A DNA stretch of 64,000 bases from Acidobacteriota bacterium. GTDB taxonomy: Bacteria; Acidobacteriota; Terriglobia; 20CM-2-55-15. A program made the translations under genes and the position numbers. Below are positions 51,684 through 61,881 of this stretch, in pieces; position 1 is the first letter of the stretch, and every line of letters begins with the position of its first letter. The stretch spans positions 171,690-235,689 of the forward strand of contig JAJEEE010000037.1 in NCBI GenBank assembly GCA_022821145.1. Direction: 5' to 3'. The notes under the pieces were generated by a model that was given only the letters and a program-made list of their open reading frames with translations, made no database searches and was not told the DNA's origin.

Positions 51684-53828
51684 ATGCGTCAAGTCGAGCG
51701 GCTGCGTCGCGCCGGGAAGCGAACGGTTCCGACCGTGATCGCGGCGCTGATGACCGCCGCGACTCCCGTCCATGCACAGGCCGATCGTCCCGAGCTGCGG
51801 ATGATCGTGGTCGACACGGAAGCCGCGGCCCAGGCGGTTCAGGCCGGGGTCACGGCCGGCCTGTCGTTCGACCGGCTGGCCCGCCGACACTCCGTCGACC
51901 CTTCCGGTCCGGCGGGCGGCTACATGGGCGCCGTCGCCACGGGCGACCTTCGCGGCGAGTTCCGGGCGGCGCTCGACGGACTGGCGCCGGGCGAAGTGAG
52001 CGCCCCCACGCCTCTGGGGCGATCGTTCCTGTTCGTCCAGCTTCTGAACGAGCCGGACTCGGCCTGGATGGTCCACAACCACGCCGGCTTCACCGCGTTC
52101 GGTGAAGGACGCTACGCCGACGCCATCGTCTCGCTTTCGGCGGCCGTCGACGCCGCGGAGCAGCTCGAACCCGACCGTCTCGCCCAGAGCCTGGGCAACC
52201 TGGCCGACGTGCATCGTCTCGAGGGCAATCACGAGGAAGCCGAACCCCTGTACGAGCGCGCGGCCGCGCTCTACGAGGCGAGCCTGGGACCGGACGATCT
52301 CGACCTGGCCCTGACGCTCAACAACCAGGCGCTCCTCTACCACACGCAGGAGGCGTACACGACGGCGCAGCCGCTCTATGAGCGCGCCCTGGACATCTGG
52401 GAACGGACGCTGGGCCCGGAACACCCGAACGTCGCCGCCGGGATGAACAACCTCGGGGCCGTGCGCCAGGCCCAGGGGGCCCGGGACGAAGCCGAAGCCC
52501 TGTTCATGCGGTCGCTGGAAATCCGGGAGCGCGGCCTGGGGCCGGACCATCCCGACGTCGCTCAAAGCCTCAACAGCCTTGGGGACCTCCACCGCGCCGC
52601 AGGGGATTACCCCGAGGCGGAAGCGTTGTTCCGGCGCGCGCTCGGCATCTTGGAGCCGGCGCTCGGCGCGGACCACCCCATCACCATCACTAGCCGCAAC
52701 GCGCTCGGCGAAACCCTCGTCCAGGACGCGCTCGAGCGTTTCGGCGAGCTGGTGAGCCTGTCCGCTTTCCGGGACGAAGAGTACGAAACCGCGCGCGCCG
52801 AGTTTGCGCGCGCCTTGACGCGGGCGCCCGTGGCCGAGGACACCTACCTGGAGATGGCGGACATCTTCGCCCAGGAAGACATGCTCGGCGAGGCGGAGTT
52901 GATGCTGGCCGAGGCGGCCGAGCGGTTCGAATCCCGCGAGGCCTGGTACCACCTGGGCGAGCAGCACGTGAACACGGGAGCCCCGGTGGCGGCGCTGGAA
53001 GCCTTCCGGCAAGCGTTCGCGACGCCGGGGCCGCCGGATCTGGATCCGATCGTCGACACTCAGATGCGGAGCTTCATCTCTCGAAGGATCGGGGACCTGC
53101 ACGGCGACGCCGGCCGGTACGACGAGGCGCTGGCGGCCTACGGCCGCGCCTACGACATCGACCCGGAAATCGTCGAGTCGCGGCTGGGACGGGGTGTCGT
53201 GCACTACCGCTCGGGCCGGCCCGAGGACGCACTGGAGGAATACGCCTGGGTGCTCGACAAGGACCCGGACAATGTTTCCGCGCTCAACCGGCTGGCGGAG
53301 ACGCTCATGAGCATGGGACGCGTCGATGAGGCGGCCGAAGCGGCCATGCGGGCGCTCGAGATCGATCCCGAACTGTTGACGCCGCGGCTCTTGCGGGGCC
53401 GCGCCCTGGTGACGCTGGGACGGGCCGAGGAGGGCGCGCGGCTCCTCGAGGAGTATCAGGCGCTCAACGCCGAACAGCAGGCCGAGGATCAGCGCACGCG
53501 GGAGATCATCGCGCTGGACCGTGACGCCATGGCGCAACTCCTGGACGGCCGGCACGAAGACGGCATGCGCATGTACAGGGAGGCCATCGAGCTGCACCCC
53601 GACGTCCCGCAGTTCTACTTCAAGCTGGGAGTCGCCCAGAACAAGCTGGGCCGGCACGAGGACGCGGTCGCGACCTTCCTGGAGTTGATCGACCTCGGGC
53701 TCGGCGATGACTTCATCGTCCACAAGAATCTCGCCGAAGCCTATCGAGCCCTGGGGGACGCCGACGCCGGCGCGCGGCACGCGGCCCTCTACCTGGAACG
53801 GCGGGACGCCGAGATGGCGCTCGACTGA
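51684..53828 (+). CDS. Secreted parvulin-like/TPR fusion protein
   Basis: A 714-residue protein: signal peptide to about residue 32; a PpiC-like domain at about 38-121 (SFDRLARRHSVDPSGPAGG block, EFRAALDGLAPGEVS block); then many tetratricopeptide repeats, including kinesin-light-chain-type units with LGPxHPxV spacing near 210-330. The two histidines conserved in active parvulins are absent, so the first domain is probably a binding module. The repeats suggest a large scaffold. ATG 51684 gives a good signal; an upstream frame extension lacks one. The gene is followed 16 bases later by a CRTAC1-like gene. Confidence 0.87.
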   Translation: MRQVERLRRAGKRTVPTVIAALMTAATPVHAQADRPELRMIVVDTEAAAQAVQAGVTAGLSFDRLARRHSVDPSGPAGGYMGAVATGDLRGEFRAALDGLAPGEVSAPTPLGRSFLFVQLLNEPDSAWMVHNHAGFTAFGEGRYADAIVSLSAAVDAAEQLEPDRLAQSLGNLADVHRLEGNHEEAEPLYERAAALYEASLGPDDLDLALTLNNQALLYHTQEAYTTAQPLYERALDIWERTLGPEHPNVAAGMNNLGAVRQAQGARDEAEALFMRSLEIRERGLGPDHPDVAQSLNSLGDLHRAAGDYPEAEALFRRALGILEPALGADHPITITSRNALGETLVQDALERFGELVSLSAFRDEEYETARAEFARALTRAPVAEDTYLEMADIFAQEDMLGEAELMLAEAAERFESREAWYHLGEQHVNTGAPVAALEAFRQAFATPGPPDLDPIVDTQMRSFISRRIGDLHGDAGRYDEALAAYGRAYDIDPEIVESRLGRGVVHYRSGRPEDALEEYAWVLDKDPDNVSALNRLAETLMSMGRVDEAAEAAMRALEIDPELLTPRLLRGRALVTLGRAEEGARLLEEYQALNAEQQAEDQRTREIIALDRDAMAQLLDGRHEDGMRMYREAIELHPDVPQFYFKLGVAQNKLGRHEDAVATFLELIDLGLGDDFIVHKNLAEAYRALGDADAGARHAALYLERRDAEMALD

Positions 53829-53844
53829 TTTCAGTCATTCCGTG

Positions 53845-55545
53845 ATGACAGTTCGAAACGGAATAGCGGCGTTCGCCCTGACCCTGCTGGGCGGGGAAGC
53901 CGCCCCGGCCCTCGAGCGGCAGGAGGACGCCGGCGTCGTCTTTTCCGAGGTCGCCGGTCAGGCCGGGATATCGTTTCGGCACGAAAACGGAGCGACGCCG
54001 GACAAGTACCTGCCCGAGACGATGGGCGGCGGCGCCGTCATCTTCGACTACGACAACGACGGGTGGCCGGACGTCCTCCTGATCAACGGCGGGTCCTACG
54101 TGGACGCGGACGTTCAGAACGGGGCAAGGCACCGGCTGTTCCGGAACGAGGCCGACGGCGCGTTCACCGACCGCACGGAGTCCGCGGGGCTGGGGATCTC
54201 CGGCTACGGCATGGGCGCCTGCGCCGCCGACTACGACAACGACGGCTGGATGGACGTGTACGTCACCAGCGTCGAGGCCGATCGTCTCTACCGCAACACC
54301 GGCCAGGGGAGCTTCGTCGACGTCACCGGCGAATCCGGCGCCGGCGCCGGCGAGTGGAGCGCAAGCTGCGCCTTCGCCGACGTGGACCGCGACGGCGATG
54401 TCGACCTCTACGTGACGCGATACGTCGACTTCCGCTCCGACAACAACAAGTACTGCGGCGACGAGGTCACGAACGTCCGCGTCTACTGCCATCCCAACGT
54501 CTACAACGGGTTGTCCGACGTCCTCTACAGGAACGACGGCGACGGCACGTTCACCGACATCAGCCGCGAGGCGGCCGTCGACACGACGGAAGGCAAGGGT
54601 CTCGGCGTCGTCTTCGGGGACTACGACGACGACGGGTGGATCGACATCTACGTCGCCAACGACTCGGTCCGCAACTTCCTCTACCGCAACATGGGCGGCG
54701 GCGCGTTCGAGGAGGTCGGGCTGCTGGCCGGGGTGGCGCTCGGCGAGGGCGGGCAGCCGCTGGCGGGGATGGGAACCGATCTGGCCGACGTGGACAACGA
54801 CGGACGGCTGGACATCATCGTGACGAACCTGAGCCGGCAGACCCACAACCTGTACCGGAACATCGGCAGCGGGTTCTTCGTCGACGCGACGTTCCCGACC
54901 GGCGTCGGCGCGGCCACCCTTCCTTTCGTCGGTTTCGGCGCGGTGTTCCTGGACTACGACAACGACACCGACCTGGACCTGGCCATCGCGAACGGCGACG
55001 TCATCGACAACGTCGAGATGTTCCGGGACGACACCACCTACCCGCAACGCAATCTACTGCTGGCCAACGACGGGTCGGGCCGGTTCACCGACGTCGGGCC
55101 GCGGGCGGGACCGGGCTTCGCTCTCGAGAAGGTCAGCCGCGCGTTGGCGGCCGGGGACCTGGACAACGACGGGGACCTGGATCTGATCATCGTCAACGCC
55201 GGTCAGACCGTCGACCTGCTCCGGAACGACGGCGGCAACCGGAACAACTCAATTCTGGTTCGCCTGGTCGGCGAGGAAAGCAACCGGCACGGCGTCGGCG
55301 CGCTGCTCCGGCTGGAGGTCGATGGAATGACACGGGTCCGAGTGGTCAAGGCCGGCTCCAGTTACCTCGCGCAGAACGACCTGCGGGTCCATTTCGGCCT
55401 CGGCCAAGCCGAGTTCGCCGATCGCCTGGAGGTCATCTGGCCCAGCGGGACCGTGGACGTCGTCGAACGCGTCGGCGCCAACCGGATCGTCACCGTTTCG
55501 GAAGGCGCGGCCGCCGCCTCGCGCGACCCGTTTCCCGCTCGGTGA
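53845..55545 (+). CDS. CRTAC1-like FG-GAP/VCBS protein with ASPIC/UnbV domain, second copy
   Basis: A 566-residue paralogue of the 43381-45075 product. Signal peptide to about residue 25; calcium-type loops (DYDNDGWPD, DYDNDGWMD, DVDRDGDVD, DYDDDGWID, DVDNDGRLD, DYDNDTDLD, DLDNDGDLD) in a propeller; an ASPIC/UnbV domain at about 465-560. ATG 53845, with GTG three bases upstream as alternative. It is the second gene of a TPR plus CRTAC1 pair; the promoter of the next receptor gene begins just after its stop. Confidence 0.93.
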   Translation: MTVRNGIAAFALTLLGGEAAPALERQEDAGVVFSEVAGQAGISFRHENGATPDKYLPETMGGGAVIFDYDNDGWPDVLLINGGSYVDADVQNGARHRLFRNEADGAFTDRTESAGLGISGYGMGACAADYDNDGWMDVYVTSVEADRLYRNTGQGSFVDVTGESGAGAGEWSASCAFADVDRDGDVDLYVTRYVDFRSDNNKYCGDEVTNVRVYCHPNVYNGLSDVLYRNDGDGTFTDISREAAVDTTEGKGLGVVFGDYDDDGWIDIYVANDSVRNFLYRNMGGGAFEEVGLLAGVALGEGGQPLAGMGTDLADVDNDGRLDIIVTNLSRQTHNLYRNIGSGFFVDATFPTGVGAATLPFVGFGAVFLDYDNDTDLDLAIANGDVIDNVEMFRDDTTYPQRNLLLANDGSGRFTDVGPRAGPGFALEKVSRALAAGDLDNDGDLDLIIVNAGQTVDLLRNDGGNRNNSILVRLVGEESNRHGVGALLRLEVDGMTRVRVVKAGSSYLAQNDLRVHFGLGQAEFADRLEVIWPSGTVDVVERVGANRIVTVSEGAAAASRDPFPAR

Positions 55546-55553
55546 GACCGCGC

Positions 55554-55583
55554 TTGACAATTGTAACGACATTGTGAAGTAAT
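55554..55583 (+). promoter_or_regulatory. Promoter with overlapping small palindrome for the second receptor gene
   Basis: TTGACA at 55554-55559 and AGTAAT at 55578-55583 (4 of 6) with an 18-base gap. Between and over the boxes, ACAAT (55557-55561) and ATTGT (55571-55575) form a short inverted repeat, a possible operator half-site pair. It is 56 bases before the receptor start. Confidence 0.5.
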
Positions 55584-55638
55584 GCCGTCGGTCGCAAGGG
55601 TTAACTGTGTGCAGCCTTCCAGAGTGGGGGATCTATCC

Positions 55639-58600
55639 ATGAAAAAGTCGTCCATCGGATTGACGTTTCTCTCGATCGTGGGTCTGGCCGCGTCGGCGTC
55701 GGGTCAGGCCAGCTTCGCCACCGCCAGCGGCACCGTGACGGACGCGACGAACGCCGTGATTCCGGGCGTCTCCGTGGTCGCGTTGGACACGGCCACCGGC
55801 GTCGAGACCGAGGCGGTGACCAACGCGGCCGGCGCGTACAACTTCGCCGCGCTGCAGCCGGGAACGTACACGTTCAGCGCGTCTCTTCCCGGTTTCCAGA
55901 CGTCCAACGTGACCGATGTCCGACTCGGAACGGCCGTCCAGGTGCGCGTGGACTTCGAGCTGGAAGTCGCCGCCGTCGCCACGGCCGTCGAGGTTTCCGT
56001 TTCGGCGGACCAGTTGCTGCTGGAATCGAGCCCCTCGGTGGGGGACGCGCTCGAGCAGACCGAGGTCGCGAGCCTGCCCCTGGTCACCGGCGACGTGCTG
56101 GACCTGGTGCGTGTCATGGCCGGCGTCAACACGACGTTCAACGACGTGTTCGCGGCCGAGGGCACGACGTTCGCCGGCGTCAGCGCCCAGAACATCAACG
56201 TGTCCCGGGACGGCCTCACGGTGAACGAGCAGCGGTGGCCGAACGGCATCGACGCCTCCACCCGGCTGAACCCGGACCTGGTGGGCGAGATGCGGTTGAT
56301 CCTGACGCCCGTCGACGCGGAGAAGGGGCGCGGCAGCGGCCAGGTCGAGATCACGACCCGGTCGGGCGGGAACGAGTACAACGGCGCCCTCGTCTACAAC
56401 GTCAAGAACTCGGCCATCGACGCCCGGTCCTGGCTCGAGAACCGGGACGATATCGTCCAGGATTGGGCCAACAAGCACCAGTACACGATCAGCGCCGGCG
56501 GACCGATCCGACGGGGCCAGACGTTCTTCTTCGCCCTTTGGGACCACCAGATCGCGAACTTCCGCAATACGCCGAACCCCATCGTCCTGACACCCTGCGC
56601 GCGGAACGGAATCTTCCGCTACTACGACAACTGGAACAACGGGAACGCCGTGGCGTTGAGGCAAGCCACCGGCGGCAACCCGACGATCGCGGTGGTCGAT
56701 AGGGCCGGGAATCCGATGGCGCCGGCCACGAACCCCGACGGGACGGCCCACAACGGGATCCTGCGTTACGCCTCGGTGTTCGGCCCGCTAAGCAACATTC
56801 CGCAGGCCGCGGACTGCTCCGACGCCGTCGTGGACACGGGAAGCCCCTGGGACCTCAACCGCGACCGCGACGGCAGCGGCTACCTGGACAGCCTCCTGTC
56901 CGCGATGCCGGAGGTGAACAACTACGACACGGGCGACGGCCTCAACACGGCCGGACACCGCTGGACCCGCAGCTACGAAGGCGACGACAACCTGTTCGGG
57001 ATCACCGACGACTCCATGCGGACCCAGATCAACCTGAACGTCGACCACATCTTCAACGCCGACCACAAGGTCCAGGTCGCCTACACGTACGAGTGGGACT
57101 GGTCGGACGAGGACATCGCGCAGTGGCCCAACGGGTACCGCGGCCGCAACGACCGGCGGCCGCAGGTCCTGGCCGTGAATTTCGTCTCGACGCTGTCGCC
57201 CAGCCTGGTCAACGAGGCCCGGTTCGGAATGTCGCGAACCGGCGTCAACCGCATCGCCGCGATCGACCGCGAGGAAACGCGCGAGGGCGCGCTGAGCGTG
57301 TTCCCCGTCGCGGCCAACGGCTTGCCGGTCATCGCGGAGTTCGGGCAAGGCGAGGTGGACTTCACCGGCGCGCTGGTCTGGAGCACCCGCGGCTTCGAGG
57401 CCTTCACGGCGCGGGACACCAGCCCGCGCTGGAGCTTCGGCGACACGATGAGCTGGACGACGGGCCGGCACTCGTTCCGGTTCGGCGGGACGTTCATCGT
57501 CGCGAACTCCAAGACCGACAACCTCGGCGAGGTCGGAGGCAACACGGGCAACCCGGGTTCCTACTATCCCACGGCCGAGGGCGGCATGACGTCGAACTCC
57601 ATCATCACGAGCCTCGGCAACAGCAATGCCGCGTTCGCGACCGGAAGCAGCCCCGAACCGGGCAGCCTTCAGGGCGCCAACGGCACGGGCAACCAGGGGC
57701 GGATGGAAGATCTCCTGGTCGCGCTCTCGGGGTCGCTGGCCAACACGAGCCAGTACCGCTTCGTCAACACCGTCGACGGGGCCGTGGCCGGTGAGTGGAA
57801 CGACCCCTTCAGCGAGTTCAACTCCGTGCGCGACACCCACCAGAACGAGTTCAGCACGTTCTTCAAGGACGACTACAAGGTCAGCGACAACCTGACGCTG
57901 AACCTGGGCCTCCGGTGGGACTACTACGGCGTGCCGTACGAGGAGAACGGCCTGACCGGCGTCCTCGAAGACGGCAGCGCGGGACTGTTCTCGATCTCGG
58001 GCCGCAGCTTCGACACGTGGCAGACCCCCGGCGTCCGGGCCGCCCCCTCCAGGCTGATCTTCGTCGGCCCGAACTCGCCGAACCCGCATCTGTCCGCGTA
58101 CCAGCGCGACCTGAACAACTTCGGTCCGGCGGTGGGCTTCGCCTACAGCCTGCCGTGGTTCGGACGGGACCGCACGACCATCCGCGGCGGGTACCAGGTG
58201 TCCTACCAGGGCGGCGGCCGCGGCGACGTGGTCGGCGACCTGCTGACGCTGACGCCCGGCAGCGGTTACCGGGCGGAGTTCGAGGGCCCGGCCGGCGGCG
58301 AGTACTTCGACTACGAGGACGTGCTCAACGGCGTCGGGATTCCGGTCAACCCGCCGGTCCCGCCGATCACCGACATCCCCTTCACGGATCGGGACAGCCA
58401 GTTCAACACGTTCGATTCGAACCTGGTGTCGCCCTACATCCAGAACATCACGTTCGCGGTGACCCACGCCGTGAACAGCCGGCTGACCCTGGACGCCCGC
58501 TACGTCGGCACGCTCGGCCGGAAGCTGTTCGGCAACATCAACCTCAACGAGGAGAACTTCCTCTTCAACGGCCTCCTGCAGGCGTTCGACGCCGCCCGGC

Positions 58601-59763
58601 GCGGCGGCGAGGCCGGACTGCTGGACCAGATCTTCTACGGGATCAACATGGGCACCGGACGGACGGGGATGGACCCGGGCGCGCGCTCGGGCGCCGAGAT
58701 CGTGCGCACGCACCCGGCGCTCCGCAACAACCTCGCCCGGGGACTCTACGAAGGCCTGGCCAATTCGCTCAGCGAGCTGAACTACAGCGGCGCGCTGAAT
58801 CCCGATCTTCCGGCCCCGGGATCCGGCGAGAAGGGATGGGTGCTCCGTACGAACATGCCGGAGAACTTCATCCATCCCAACCCGCAGTTCGGCACCACGA
58901 ACCTGCAGACCAACATCGGTCACAACAACTACCACTCCTTCCAGGGACAGGTCACCCTGCGCCCGACCGCCGGCGTCAACCTGCAGGCCAGCTACACCTG
59001 GTCCAAGAACCTGGGCGTCTCGGGCGGTTTCACGAGCCCCTTCGACCGTTCGCGCGACTACCGCGAGCTGCGCGGCCGGCGGCATGCGTTCAACACCTAC
59101 GGGACGTTCCGGCTTCCGATCGGACCGGGACAGTTGATCGCCGGGAACAGCTCGGGGTTGGCCGCGCGGCTCATCGAAGGCTGGGAGATGAGCTGGATCT
59201 TCTTCGCGGGCAGCGGCATCCCGATCTCCGTCGTCAACAGGGACATGCTCTACGCGAGCGGCGCGGCGGACCTGGTCGGCAACTGGGACGCGTTCGACGG
59301 CTCCGCCTACGTGTGGGAGGAAGGCGCGGCGGCCGGAGACTTCTTCGGCGGCCGGTTCGAGAGGACCCGTGATCCGCAGTGCCTGAACTCCGCCATCGTG
59401 GCGCCGTCGCTCCAGTTCCGGTGCAACAGCAACGCGCTCGTGGATACGACGACCGGCGACGTCGTGCTCCAGCATCCGCTTCCGGGCGAGTTCGGGAGCT
59501 TCGGCCGGAACAACATCTCGGGCCTGGGCATCTGGTCGCTGGACATGTCGATGGCCAAGCGGATCCAGATCAGCGAGGGCGTCAGCATGCAAATCCGGGT
59601 GGATTCGACCAACATCCTCAACCATCCGCAGCCGATCGGCGCCTCGGGTTTCTTCGCGACCGAGGGCCCGGTCATGGACGTCAACGGCTTCTCCCCGTTC
59701 GGTTCGCTCGGGAGCAAGCAGGGGCGCCGGGAGTTCCAGTTGAAGGCCCGCGTGGACTTCTAG
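55639..59763 (+). CDS. Giant TonB-dependent receptor, Oar-like, second copy
   Basis: A 1374-residue outer-membrane protein with the layout of the 32144-36118 receptor: signal peptide to about residue 22, carboxypeptidase-regulatory-like domain (about 25-105; SGTVTDATNAVIPGVSVVA), plug to about 240, then a barrel ending KARVDF. Shared segments in the barrel include the YTWSKNLGV strand and the IxPNPQF turn. It likely imports an oligomeric nutrient with TonB energy. ATG 55639 follows a G-rich ribosome site. It is downstream of a TPR-CRTAC1 pair and ends at a strong terminator. Confidence 0.93.
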   Translation: MKKSSIGLTFLSIVGLAASASGQASFATASGTVTDATNAVIPGVSVVALDTATGVETEAVTNAAGAYNFAALQPGTYTFSASLPGFQTSNVTDVRLGTAVQVRVDFELEVAAVATAVEVSVSADQLLLESSPSVGDALEQTEVASLPLVTGDVLDLVRVMAGVNTTFNDVFAAEGTTFAGVSAQNINVSRDGLTVNEQRWPNGIDASTRLNPDLVGEMRLILTPVDAEKGRGSGQVEITTRSGGNEYNGALVYNVKNSAIDARSWLENRDDIVQDWANKHQYTISAGGPIRRGQTFFFALWDHQIANFRNTPNPIVLTPCARNGIFRYYDNWNNGNAVALRQATGGNPTIAVVDRAGNPMAPATNPDGTAHNGILRYASVFGPLSNIPQAADCSDAVVDTGSPWDLNRDRDGSGYLDSLLSAMPEVNNYDTGDGLNTAGHRWTRSYEGDDNLFGITDDSMRTQINLNVDHIFNADHKVQVAYTYEWDWSDEDIAQWPNGYRGRNDRRPQVLAVNFVSTLSPSLVNEARFGMSRTGVNRIAAIDREETREGALSVFPVAANGLPVIAEFGQGEVDFTGALVWSTRGFEAFTARDTSPRWSFGDTMSWTTGRHSFRFGGTFIVANSKTDNLGEVGGNTGNPGSYYPTAEGGMTSNSIITSLGNSNAAFATGSSPEPGSLQGANGTGNQGRMEDLLVALSGSLANTSQYRFVNTVDGAVAGEWNDPFSEFNSVRDTHQNEFSTFFKDDYKVSDNLTLNLGLRWDYYGVPYEENGLTGVLEDGSAGLFSISGRSFDTWQTPGVRAAPSRLIFVGPNSPNPHLSAYQRDLNNFGPAVGFAYSLPWFGRDRTTIRGGYQVSYQGGGRGDVVGDLLTLTPGSGYRAEFEGPAGGEYFDYEDVLNGVGIPVNPPVPPITDIPFTDRDSQFNTFDSNLVSPYIQNITFAVTHAVNSRLTLDARYVGTLGRKLFGNINLNEENFLFNGLLQAFDAARRGGEAGLLDQIFYGINMGTGRTGMDPGARSGAEIVRTHPALRNNLARGLYEGLANSLSELNYSGALNPDLPAPGSGEKGWVLRTNMPENFIHPNPQFGTTNLQTNIGHNNYHSFQGQVTLRPTAGVNLQASYTWSKNLGVSGGFTSPFDRSRDYRELRGRRHAFNTYGTFRLPIGPGQLIAGNSSGLAARLIEGWEMSWIFFAGSGIPISVVNRDMLYASGAADLVGNWDAFDGSAYVWEEGAAAGDFFGGRFERTRDPQCLNSAIVAPSLQFRCNSNALVDTTTGDVVLQHPLPGEFGSFGRNNISGLGIWSLDMSMAKRIQISEGVSMQIRVDSTNILNHPQPIGASGFFATEGPVMDVNGFSPFGSLGSKQGRREFQLKARVDF

Positions 59764-59790
59764 CCGGAACCTCAGTCGACAATCGCCAGT

Positions 59791-59835
59791 CCGGGCCCGC
59801 GACGCGAAACGCCGCGTCGCGGGCCCGGCGTTTTT
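59791..59835 (+). terminator. Rho-independent terminator after the second receptor
   Basis: Sixteen-base arms (CCGGGCCCGCGACGCG at 59791-59806 and its complement at 59813-59828) around a six-base loop run into five T at 59831-59835. It is stronger than most and sits 27 bases after the stop, as for the first receptor gene. Confidence 0.92.
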
Positions 59836-59874
59836 GCGCCCCGTTCTGATACGATTCCCGGGGGGCTCGATATC

Positions 59875-61881
59875 GTGATCCGCGCCCATCCGCCTTCGAT
59901 GCGCATCGCTTTCCGCGTGCTGGCCGCCAGCGTGGCATGCCTGGCTCTGGAAGCCCCGCCCGGCCTTACCCAACAAGCCCCCCGCGGCCTCCGGATCATC
60001 GTCGTCGACAATGAGGCCGAAGCCGATCGGCTGGCGGCGGAGATCCGCGACGGGGCGTCGTTCCCGGCGTTGGCCGCCCGGCACTCGACGGATCCCTCGG
60101 CGTTGCGGCAGGGCATCCTGGGCCGGTTCGCCATCGGAGACCTCCGGGCCGACTACCGGGGCGCGCTCGCCGGACTGGACGCCGGGGCCGTCAGCGCACC
60201 CTTGCCCGTCGTCGACGGTTTCGCCCTCCTCCAATGGATGACGCCCGAGGACGAGGCCTGGGTGGCCCGAAGAGACCAGGGGATCCGGGCGGCCGGCGAG
60301 GGCCGCTACGACGATGCGGAGCGCGTCTTCGAGGCCGCGCTCGGGGATGCGGAAGCGGCCGGCGTGGCGGATCTGCGCCTCGGCGAGAGCCTCGGCGACC
60401 TCGCCGAGCTCCGGCGGCTCCAGGGCCGAGGGTCCGACGCCCTGCCGCTCCTGGCGCGCGCCCTCAGCGTTCAGGAACCGCTTCTCGGCGCCTCGCATCC
60501 GATGCTCGCGCCGCTGGTCAACGACCTGGCCGAGCTTCACCGGCTGCAGGGCGATCTGGAGGAATCCCGGGGTCGGTACGCGGAGGCGGAGGGCCACCGG
60601 CGGCGGTCGCTCGACATACTGGATCGCACTTCGGAGCCGCGCGATCCGGCCCGGCTTCGGACGATGGAGAACCTGGCCCGACTCCTCCGTCTTCAGGATC
60701 GCGCGCAGGAATCCATCGCGGTCTACCGGACCGTATTGTTCCTCCGGTGGGGCGACCCCGGCATGGACGACCCCCAGTCGTTGCCCGGACTGCTCGAAGC
60801 CCTGATGGAGGTCCTGGCGTCCAGCTTGACGAACCCGGCCACGCCGGACGCGGGCGTTCGTCTACTGGCCGACGGCATCTCGCGGACGCCGCTGATGGAA
60901 CGCTTTCCGGTGGCCGCCGGCCGGATCCTGATCACGGCCGGCCTGACCTCGGCGGCCGAGCGAGTTCTGGAAGCCGCCGCCGGGCAGTTCCCCGCGTCGC
61001 GCGTCATACAGTACGAGCGCGCGGAGCTGGCGCTGAGGCTCGGGCGTTTCGAAACGGCGCTCCGGGACTATCGGCGCGCCCGGGAAATCCTCGGCGACGA
61101 ACCGCCGGAAGCGTGGATCGACGCCCGGATCGGCGACGCCCAAATGGAGCTGTCCCGCGGCCACGACGCGCTGGACGCCTACCTGCGCGCGAGCGCGCTG
61201 GACGCGGACAACGCGGAGGTCCGGGTCCGGATCGGAAACGCGCACGCCGATCTCGGCAACCACGAACAAGCCCTCGTCGACTATGGCCGCGCCGTCGAGC
61301 TGGACCCGGGTCTGGCCACCGCGCATTCGGGGGTCGCGGAATCGAGCCTGCGGCTGAACCGGTTCGACGCGGTCGTCGACGCCGCCGGTCAGGCCCTCGC
61401 GCTCGGCGGCGCCGACCGCAGGATGTGGTACCTGCAGGGGCTGGCGCTGCTCCGCGCGGGGCGCGGCGAAGCCGGCCGGGACGCCCTGGCCGAGTACGCG
61501 CGGCTCAGCGCCGGGGCGCGGAGGCGGGAAGCCCGGCTGGTCGAGACCGTCGTGGCCGCGCGGCGCGCCGTCGAGGCGCACGACGCCGGCGACGGCGCGC
61601 GGGCCGTCGAGTTGCTGGAAGGCGCCGTTCGGGCCGCTCCCGACGCCCATCGACTGACCTTGACTCTCGGCCTCGTACTGCTCGAGACGGGCCGTCACGC
61701 CGACGCCGTCGGCACGTTCCAGCGGATGATCGACGCGGGGCTCGGCAACGACTCTCTCGTCCAGTGGAGCCTGGCCCGGGCGCACCGGGAGGCCGGCGAC
61801 ACGGCGGCCGCGGACCGGCATGAAGCCTTGTTCCTCGAACGCATGCTCGTCGACCTGGAAGCGAACTCGAATGGCCGTTGA
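59875..61881 (+). CDS. Secreted parvulin-like/TPR fusion protein, second copy
   Basis: A 668-residue paralogue of the 51684-53828 product: signal peptide to about residue 34, PpiC-like domain at about 39-121 (SFPALAARHSTDPSALRQG block), then tetratricopeptide repeats to the end. Like the first copy it lacks both histidines of active parvulins. GTG 59875 has GGGGGG about nine bases upstream; ATG 59899 would shorten the N-terminus. Its end overlaps the CAP-domain gene by 11 bases. Confidence 0.87.
   Translation: MIRAHPPSMRIAFRVLAASVACLALEAPPGLTQQAPRGLRIIVVDNEAEADRLAAEIRDGASFPALAARHSTDPSALRQGILGRFAIGDLRADYRGALAGLDAGAVSAPLPVVDGFALLQWMTPEDEAWVARRDQGIRAAGEGRYDDAERVFEAALGDAEAAGVADLRLGESLGDLAELRRLQGRGSDALPLLARALSVQEPLLGASHPMLAPLVNDLAELHRLQGDLEESRGRYAEAEGHRRRSLDILDRTSEPRDPARLRTMENLARLLRLQDRAQESIAVYRTVLFLRWGDPGMDDPQSLPGLLEALMEVLASSLTNPATPDAGVRLLADGISRTPLMERFPVAAGRILITAGLTSAAERVLEAAAGQFPASRVIQYERAELALRLGRFETALRDYRRAREILGDEPPEAWIDARIGDAQMELSRGHDALDAYLRASALDADNAEVRVRIGNAHADLGNHEQALVDYGRAVELDPGLATAHSGVAESSLRLNRFDAVVDAAGQALALGGADRRMWYLQGLALLRAGRGEAGRDALAEYARLSAGARRREARLVETVVAARRAVEAHDAGDGARAVELLEGAVRAAPDAHRLTLTLGLVLLETGRHADAVGTFQRMIDAGLGNDSLVQWSLARAHREAGDTAAADRHEALFLERMLVDLEANSNGR

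Noticed and set aside
56788..60597. Minus-strand frame of 1269 codons opposite the second receptor
   Set aside because: Antisense shadow of a receptor gene with clear signal peptide and terminator; composition is not protein-like.
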